Source: Spirochaetaceae bacterium
GTDB lineage: Bacteria > Spirochaetota > Spirochaetia > Treponematales > Breznakiellaceae
DNA length: 8,144 bases
Reading direction: 5' to 3'
NCBI GenBank assembly: GCA_031280455.1
Contig: JAITGR010000103.1
Span: 1 to 8,144 of the forward strand
Shown: positions 4,881 through 8,144 of the stretch, one piece after another
Layout of the letters: each line of letters begins with the position of its first letter
How positions within the stretch are numbered: position 1 is the first letter of the stretch
Program-made: the position numbers and the translations under genes
The notes under the pieces: model-generated
Databases searched by the model: none
Told to the model about the DNA's origin: nothing
What the model saw: the letters and a program-made list of their open reading frames with translations, nothing else

Positions 4881-7067
4881 ATGCCCCTGTTCGCCCTTTT
4901 GTTTTTTTTATTCTGCTCCTGTGCAAGCCAGCGCGTTTTAAGCATACCGGCAGCGGAAGCCGAAAAAATGCTCCACGCCGGCGACATTCAGTTTATCCTG
5001 GACGCCCGCCTGCAAAAAATGGGACAAATCGCGCGCATAGCCACCGCCGCGCCGTTTTACGCGGCACTCCTGGTTGACGATTACCACAAAAAAAACAAAG
5101 ACAACGTTGAAGCCGGCAAGAAAGCCATCGCGCTGCTCAACAACGCGCTCGCCGACCCGGTAACCCGTACCCCCGCGGCAAACCGCCTCATCCCGCTCGA
5201 CCCCGACTACTATTTCAACGACTCCAAAAAGAAAACACCGGCAAGCCTCGCCTCCAGCGCGCCGGACAGCGACTGGGCGGCAGCCTTCGCGCTGCTGCGT
5301 GAAGCAGATACCAGCGGCGCGGACAGCGAAACATTTGCCCGCAGCACCCGCGACTACTTTTTTGGCCGCCGCTGGACCCACGCCGGATACGCCGGCGTCG
5401 CCACCTCCGCCGTTTCCGCCGGAAACAGCGCGGCAACTGCCGCGGCAACTGCCGCGGCAACCACCGCCGCCGAGTGGGCATTCGACAAAATGCGCGGCCT
5501 TGCCATACTCCCCCTCACCGAAAAAGAAAGCGCCGCCTGCGCCGCCCGTTTTGCCGTCGCAAAACGCGACTATGGCCCCGCGTACCGGCAATTTCGCGCA
5601 AGCATACAACCAGAAGAACCGGCGGAAGGAGACGGCGAAAAAAAAGCCACCCTCGCCGCCCCCCTTGCGCTCCTGGCCGCCTACCCCGAACTCTTAAACG
5701 ACCTTGGGCGGGCATTTCAGTACGGCGGCGGCATCAACGAAGGCATCAAACTGTTCCCCGCCTACGACAGCGCGCTGGAAACCGCCATACAAAACGGCGA
5801 ACTCGACAGCGAAACCGGCGAAGCGGCACGCTACCTCCTGCAGCACTACCTGGGCAGATTTTACCGCGCCACCAAAAATTACGCCAAAGCCGCCGCGTTT
5901 TTCACCAGCGCGCTCGCCCGCGCGCCGGATGCCGCCCAAAAAGACGCCTGCATCTGGTACATCATCGATGTAAACTACGCGCAAAAGCCGGAAAACGCCC
6001 TCGCCCAAATCCGCGCGTATGCCGCCCGCTGGAACGACCCCAGCTACTTCGACGACATCCTGGACAAATATGCGTACCACAGCTCTTCAACAAGAAAATG
6101 GCGCAATATGCTGGACATATACCCCGTCGTCGTAAGCCACGCCTCGCCGGCACTCCGCGCAAAATACGCATACGTCATAGCCCGCGCACTGGAAGAAGGC
6201 TACCTCACCACAAAAATGGAAGGCATAACCCCCAACAAACTATTGAACATAGCCTACAACCAGCAATCCGACTACTACTACCGCGCTATGGCCGGCAAAC
6301 GCTTATCCAAAGACCCCGCGATAACCGGATTACCCGACGAAGCCCCGGACGCAGCGGAAGCGGCCGCCGGATCGAACATGGCCTTCCTCCTCGACTTTTT
6401 CCGCTTCGGCTGCGCCCGCTTTGCCGGCGCCTACATAAGCGACCGGTACGACACCCTCACCATACCCGAACTCCGCCTTTTGGCAAAAAATTTAACCGAA
6501 GCGGGCAGGTACGGCGACGCGATACGGCTCGTCGTCAAGTACAGCAAACGAGACGACTTCACCCTCAGCCGCGCCGACATGGAACTATCGTACCCCCGCG
6601 CGTTCCGCGACCTCGTTGAACGCTATGCCCAAAAAGCCAAAATCGAAGAAAACTACCTGTACGCACTCATGCGAACAGAAAGCATATTCATACCCGACAT
6701 CGTATCGCGCGCCGGCGCACTCGGCCTTACCCAGCTCATGCCCGCGACAGGCCGGCAAATGGCAGAATTCCTCGCGCAAAACGGCGGCCCCAACTATATC
6801 GAAGACGACACCATAAACCTCCTCGACCCCGAACTCAACATACACCTGGGCGCGCTCTACTACAAAGACATGGAAAACCGCATGGGCAGCGCCCAAAGCG
6901 CGCTAATGGCATACAACGGCGGCATAGGCAGAGTACGGCGCTGGAAACGCAGCAGCAAAAACATGCCGGACGACCTCTTTGCGGAAACCATAGAAATAAC
7001 CGAAACACGAGAATACAGCAAAAAAGTAATCGGCGGCGCGGCAATATATCAATTTTTGTACAATTAA
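4881..7067 (+). CDS. SLT-family lytic transglycosylase, probable lipoprotein
   Basis: A 728-residue protein. The N-terminus is a short hydrophobic segment ending FLFCSCASQ, so C12 or C14 could be the lipidated cysteine. The lipobox is non-standard and there is no lysine or arginine before the hydrophobic stretch. The ATG at 4881 is forced: an in-frame TAA lies at 4857-4859 and the next methionine is residue 30. The middle (about 210-590) is a helical repeat region like the superhelical U/L domains of Slt70, with tetratricopeptide-like stretches. The C-terminal SLT domain (about 580-728) has ALMRTES with catalytic E600, then GALGLTQLMPATG, ALMAYNGGIGRV and ITETREYSKKV. Such enzymes cut the MurNAc-GlcNAc bond of peptidoglycan, leaving 1,6-anhydro ends. 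Residues about 184-196 are an Ala/Thr run from a 12-bp tandem repeat. It starts 4 bp after the LysM gene and has no ribosome site of its own, so translation is probably coupled. Confidence 0.9.
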   Translation: MPLFALLFFLFCSCASQRVLSIPAAEAEKMLHAGDIQFILDARLQKMGQIARIATAAPFYAALLVDDYHKKNKDNVEAGKKAIALLNNALADPVTRTPAANRLIPLDPDYYFNDSKKKTPASLASSAPDSDWAAAFALLREADTSGADSETFARSTRDYFFGRRWTHAGYAGVATSAVSAGNSAATAAATAAATTAAEWAFDKMRGLAILPLTEKESAACAARFAVAKRDYGPAYRQFRASIQPEEPAEGDGEKKATLAAPLALLAAYPELLNDLGRAFQYGGGINEGIKLFPAYDSALETAIQNGELDSETGEAARYLLQHYLGRFYRATKNYAKAAAFFTSALARAPDAAQKDACIWYIIDVNYAQKPENALAQIRAYAARWNDPSYFDDILDKYAYHSSSTRKWRNMLDIYPVVVSHASPALRAKYAYVIARALEEGYLTTKMEGITPNKLLNIAYNQQSDYYYRAMAGKRLSKDPAITGLPDEAPDAAEAAAGSNMAFLLDFFRFGCARFAGAYISDRYDTLTIPELRLLAKNLTEAGRYGDAIRLVVKYSKRDDFTLSRADMELSYPRAFRDLVERYAQKAKIEENYLYALMRTESIFIPDIVSRAGALGLTQLMPATGRQMAEFLAQNGGPNYIEDDTINLLDPELNIHLGALYYKDMENRMGSAQSALMAYNGGIGRVRRWKRSSKNMPDDLFAETIEITETREYSKKVIGGAAIYQFLYN
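5430..5465 (+). repeat. 12-bp tandem repeat in the transglycosylase gene
   Basis: The unit GCGGCAACTGCC occurs twice exactly (5430-5441, 5442-5453), followed by a degenerate third copy (5454-5465). Because the unit is a multiple of three, copy-number change would only add or remove four residues of an Ala/Thr run. Confidence 0.85.
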
Positions 7068-7084
7068 ATCATGTATAGGGGGCA

Positions 7085-7109
7085 TCTGACGCCCGTAACG
7101 GGCGTCAGA
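7085..7109. repeat. perfect 11-bp hairpin after the transglycosylase gene
   Basis: The arms TCTGACGCCCG and CGGGCGTCAGA are exact complements around a TAA loop, starting 18 bp after the transglycosylase stop codon. The hairpin is strong enough to end or protect a transcript, but no T run follows on either strand. Intrinsic termination is therefore not assured. It may act as an mRNA 3'-end stabiliser or be the first part of a repeat element that continues to about 7180. Confidence 0.85.
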
Positions 7110-7125
7110 CCGCGCTATCCGTTCC

Positions 7126-7150
7126 AATTTGGCCGCTGCGCAGCCAAATT
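7126..7150. repeat. nested inverted repeat
   Basis: The arms AATTTGGC (7126-7133) and GCCAAATT (7143-7150) pair across a 9-nt loop. An alternative inner palindrome GCTGC/GCAGC (7135-7144) competes with the inner part of this stem. Similar motifs CTATCCG (7115-7121) and CTATCGC (7157-7163) flank it as direct near-repeats. Together with the 7085-7109 hairpin it suggests a composite palindromic repeat of the type dispersed between genes. Confidence 0.75.
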
Positions 7151-7232
7151 CCACTGCTATCGCTTGCCCGTTGGCTGTGGCAAAGTTTTTCTGACTTCCC
7201 CTGTTGGGTACTCGTTGACTGAAACGTTTACG

Positions 7233-7305
7233 TCGGGCAGGCCGGAGTCGAACCGGCGACCTCTTGGTCCCGAACCAAGCGCGCTACCAACTGCGCTACT
7301 GCCCG
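7233..7305 (-). tRNA. tRNA-Pro (anticodon CGG)
   Basis: A 73-nt cloverleaf. The acceptor stem CGGGCAG/CTGCCCG is fully paired, with discriminator A. The D stem is GCGC/GCGC, and the anticodon stem CTTGG/CCAAG holds loop TTCGGGA, giving anticodon CGG for codon CCG. The variable loop is 5 nt, and the T stem GCCGG/CCGGC holds loop TTCGACT. CCA is not encoded, so the 3' end must be added by the CCA-adding enzyme. It lies 42 nt downstream of tRNA-Asp. A T9 run directly abuts its 5' end. Confidence 0.97.
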
Positions 7306-7339
7306 AAAAAAAAACCCGAACCGGCAAACCCGGACGGGT
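7306..7339 (-). terminator. terminator-like hairpin between the two tRNA genes
   Basis: Reading the minus strand from tRNA-Asp towards tRNA-Pro: ACCCG, T, CCGG, loop GTTTG, CCGG, TT, CGGGT, then eight more T (nine in a row including the last stem base). The stem has 9 pairs with a small internal mismatch, and the T run is long, so it has the form of an intrinsic terminator. Its T run touches the first base of tRNA-Pro, so it may cut tRNA-Pro supply relative to tRNA-Asp or simply aid processing. Confidence 0.6.
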
Positions 7340-7347
7340 GCGTACAA

Positions 7348-7421
7348 CGGGAGCGACGGGACTCGAACCCGCGGTCTCCGGCGTGACAGGCCAGCGCGAT
7401 AACCAGCTTCGCTACGCCCCC
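7348..7421 (-). tRNA. tRNA-Asp (anticodon GTC)
   Basis: A 74-nt cloverleaf. The acceptor stem GGGGGCG/CGCTCCC has one G-T wobble and discriminator G, as is usual for tRNA-Asp. The D stem is GCGA/TCGC. The anticodon stem CTGGC/GCCGG holds loop CTGTCAC, giving anticodon GTC. The T stem GCGGG/CCCGT holds loop TTCGAGT. CCA is not encoded. It is the first gene behind a near-consensus promoter only 8 bp away, so the primary transcript has almost no leader. Confidence 0.97.
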
Positions 7422-7429
7422 ATGCCCGT

Positions 7430-7458
7430 ATCATACGCGGGGCAAAAAAAAATGTCAA
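7430..7458 (-). promoter_or_regulatory. near-consensus sigma-70-type promoter of the tRNA operon
   Basis: On the minus strand TTGACA (7458-7453), a 17-bp spacer and TATGAT (7435-7430) lie 8 bp before the tRNA-Asp 5' end. Eleven of twelve box positions match consensus. The first nine bases of the spacer are all T. Confidence 0.88.
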
Positions 7459-7516
7459 GAGAGCGCAATCCCGGGCGAGCGCACTATACACAAGACAAAA
7501 CTCAGCAGATGTAAAA

Positions 7517-7655
7517 CAAACCACGGAAGGCACGGAAACCACGCGGAAAGAGACCGCAATTCCGTGTCCTTTCCGCGTTTTTTGTGGTTTAATTCCGATT
7601 TTCAGCGTTGCCCTACCTGTCATTCGTGTCTATTCGCGTAATTCGCGGTTAATTT
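7517..7655. repeat. degenerate short-period repeat block (CACGGAA / ATTCGCG type)
   Basis: Left part: ACGGAA-type units at about 7523, 7532 and 7541 (the last ACGCGGAA), spaced 9-10 bp. A long imperfect inverted repeat follows: AAACCAC-GCGGAAAG (7536-7550) pairs with CTTTCCGC (7569-7576) and GTGGTTT (7584-7590), with a 7-nt bulge on the right side. Right part: ATTCGTGTCT (7622), ATTCGCGTA (7632) and ATTCGCGGTT (7641), a 9-10 bp period of the complementary-type word. No open frame of interest coincides with it. Confidence 0.7.
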
Positions 7656-7745
7656 GTTTTCGCCATGTATGGCGCAATCAGCGTTTTCATAGCGGTATTT
7701 TCTGGTAAAACTATTACGCGCTCGCCCTGGGCGCAAAAACCGGGT

Positions 7746-8144
7746 TTACGAGGCGGCTATATGTTCTTCGTAAAAAGACGTGCCAAAAACACCGGAACGG
7801 AAAACAGGGTGGTTGATAATGGAACGCTGTTCGCGCGCGTTTGTTTCGATACCGTCGATACGCAGCTCGCCCAGACAACGGTCCATGCGGACAATCGCGC
7901 GCTCGCGAGTCGCGTCGTGGACAATCAGCTTGGCCACCATAGCGTCGTAGTACGGCGGCACCGTGCAGCCAGCGTACAAAAACGAATCGAAGCGGACGCC
8001 CGGGCCGCCCGGCACATGCAGCGAGCGCACCGTGCCGGAACTCAGCGCGTTTATCCGGCACTCAATCGCCGCACCGCGCAGCCGCGGGTTAAGCTCGGTA
8101 AGCGAAAGCGCGCCGCCTGTACACGCAAGAATCTGCTCGCGGAT
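7746..8144 (-). CDS. accC: biotin carboxylase, C-terminal part (5' end outside window)
   Basis: The visible 132 residues run from the window edge to the TAA at 7746-7748. They match the C-terminal third of AccC, the subunit of acetyl-CoA carboxylase that carboxylates biotin with ATP and bicarbonate in fatty-acid synthesis. Recognisable segments in order are REQIL, RGAAIECRINA, PGGPGVRFDS (its arginine corresponds to the substrate-contacting Arg of the family), YAGCTVPPYYDAMVAKLIV, and GELRIDGIETNAREQRSIINH. After ECRINA the sequence goes straight to LSSGTV, about seven residues shorter than the E. coli-type ECRINAEDP...SPGKI loop. It could also be the biotin carboxylase of a related biotin-dependent carboxylase, because the upstream gene (accB or another) is not visible. 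The downstream side is gene-free until the tRNA operon. Confidence 0.92.
   Translation of the reverse strand: MREQILACTGGALSLTELNPRLRGAAIECRINALSSGTVRSLHVPGGPGVRFDSFLYAGCTVPPYYDAMVAKLIVHDATRERAIVRMDRCLGELRIDGIETNAREQRSIINHPVFRSGVFGTSFYEEHIAAS

Larger units (their letters stand above)
7422..7745. other. gene-free stretch between the tRNA operon and accC
   Basis: These 324 bases hold the tRNA promoter, a degenerate repeat block at 7517-7655, a small hairpin CGCCAT/ATGGCG at 7662-7675 and a GC hairpin near 7721-7733. I see no convincing gene and no T-run terminator for accC on the minus strand. Open frames crossing it run antisense through the tRNAs and have no family features. Confidence 0.7.

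Noticed and set aside
5088..5096. A AAA AAC run that matches a -1 slippery heptamer in the transglycosylase frame, with a second A-rich run near 5637-5645.
   Set aside because: No downstream stem-loop or pseudoknot was evident, and lysine codons in A-runs are common. The full-length zero frame contains all catalytic motifs, so programmed shifting is not needed.
5474..6619. Arg-rich plus-strand open frame of 381 codons.
   Set aside because: It is a +1-type shadow of the transglycosylase gene, whose own frame carries the SLT motifs throughout.
7071..7514. Plus-strand open frame with ...SGRPESNRRPLGPEPSALPT.
   Set aside because: It is translated antisense through both tRNA genes and the repeat cluster, with no independent coding evidence.
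7228..7623. Minus-strand open frame encoding a product with ...VAQLVARLVRDQEVAGSTPA near its end.
   Set aside because: This is the familiar false protein produced by translating through tRNA genes. It spans tRNA-Asp and tRNA-Pro.
7662..7675. CGCCAT/ATGGCG hairpin as the accC terminator.
   Set aside because: It has a 2-nt loop, and on the minus strand it is followed by A-rich, not T-rich, sequence.

Overview
The window is bacterial chromosomal DNA, GC-rich by eye, carrying six protein genes (two cut by the window edges), two tRNA genes and several palindromic or repeat elements. The gene set suggests a spirochaete, probably a Treponema-like member of the phylum, but this is inference. The pointers are a membrane-anchored PilZ protein of the large spirochaete type, a short Cys-containing lipoprotein-type signal on the lytic transglycosylase, and a biotin carboxylase with a shortened loop. 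No single marker settles the taxonomy. No phage, transposase, CRISPR or defence system is visible.

Layout: (1) 1-639 (+) is the 3' part of a comF-type phosphoribosyltransferase gene. (2) 738-3053 (-) is a two-gene operon, PilZ then NeuB/SpsE. The NeuB gene contains an in-frame run of 11 Gs that makes it a candidate contingency (phase-variable) gene. (3) 3053-3074 is a very tight divergent promoter with overlapping -10 boxes serving PilZ (-) and a CPBP membrane protease-like gene (+). A perfect 30-bp palindrome lies in the 5' end of the CPBP gene. (4) 3866-7067 (+) is a two-gene cell-wall unit. Its first gene joins a DnaK-like substrate-binding domain to a membrane segment, a proline-rich linker and a LysM domain. 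Its second gene, 4 bp downstream, is an SLT-type lytic transglycosylase. (5) 7068-7232 is an intergenic stretch of strong inverted repeats. (6) 7233-7421 (-) holds tRNA-Asp(GTC) then tRNA-Pro(CGG), led by a near-consensus promoter, with a terminator-like hairpin between them. (7) 7422-7745 has no gene but holds a degenerate short-period repeat block. (8) 7746-8144 (-) is the C-terminal part of biotin carboxylase (AccC).

How the genes may work together: the LysM/transglycosylase pair probably binds and cuts peptidoglycan during growth or when large envelope machines are inserted. The PilZ/NeuB pair may link cyclic-di-GMP sensing to a surface or flagellar nonulosonic acid, which is inference from co-orientation and 27-bp spacing only. 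Three promoter-proximal genes (PilZ, CPBP, LysM) lack a Shine-Dalgarno sequence and have -10-like boxes placed so that transcription would begin at or next to the ATG, suggesting leaderless mRNAs. The operon-internal NeuB has a strong GGGAGGG site.

The strongest leads are the DnaK-SBD/LysM architecture, the G11 tract in the NeuB-family gene, the 30-bp palindrome inside the CPBP reading frame, and the CACGGAA/ATTCGCG repeat block. None could be tested by database search here.
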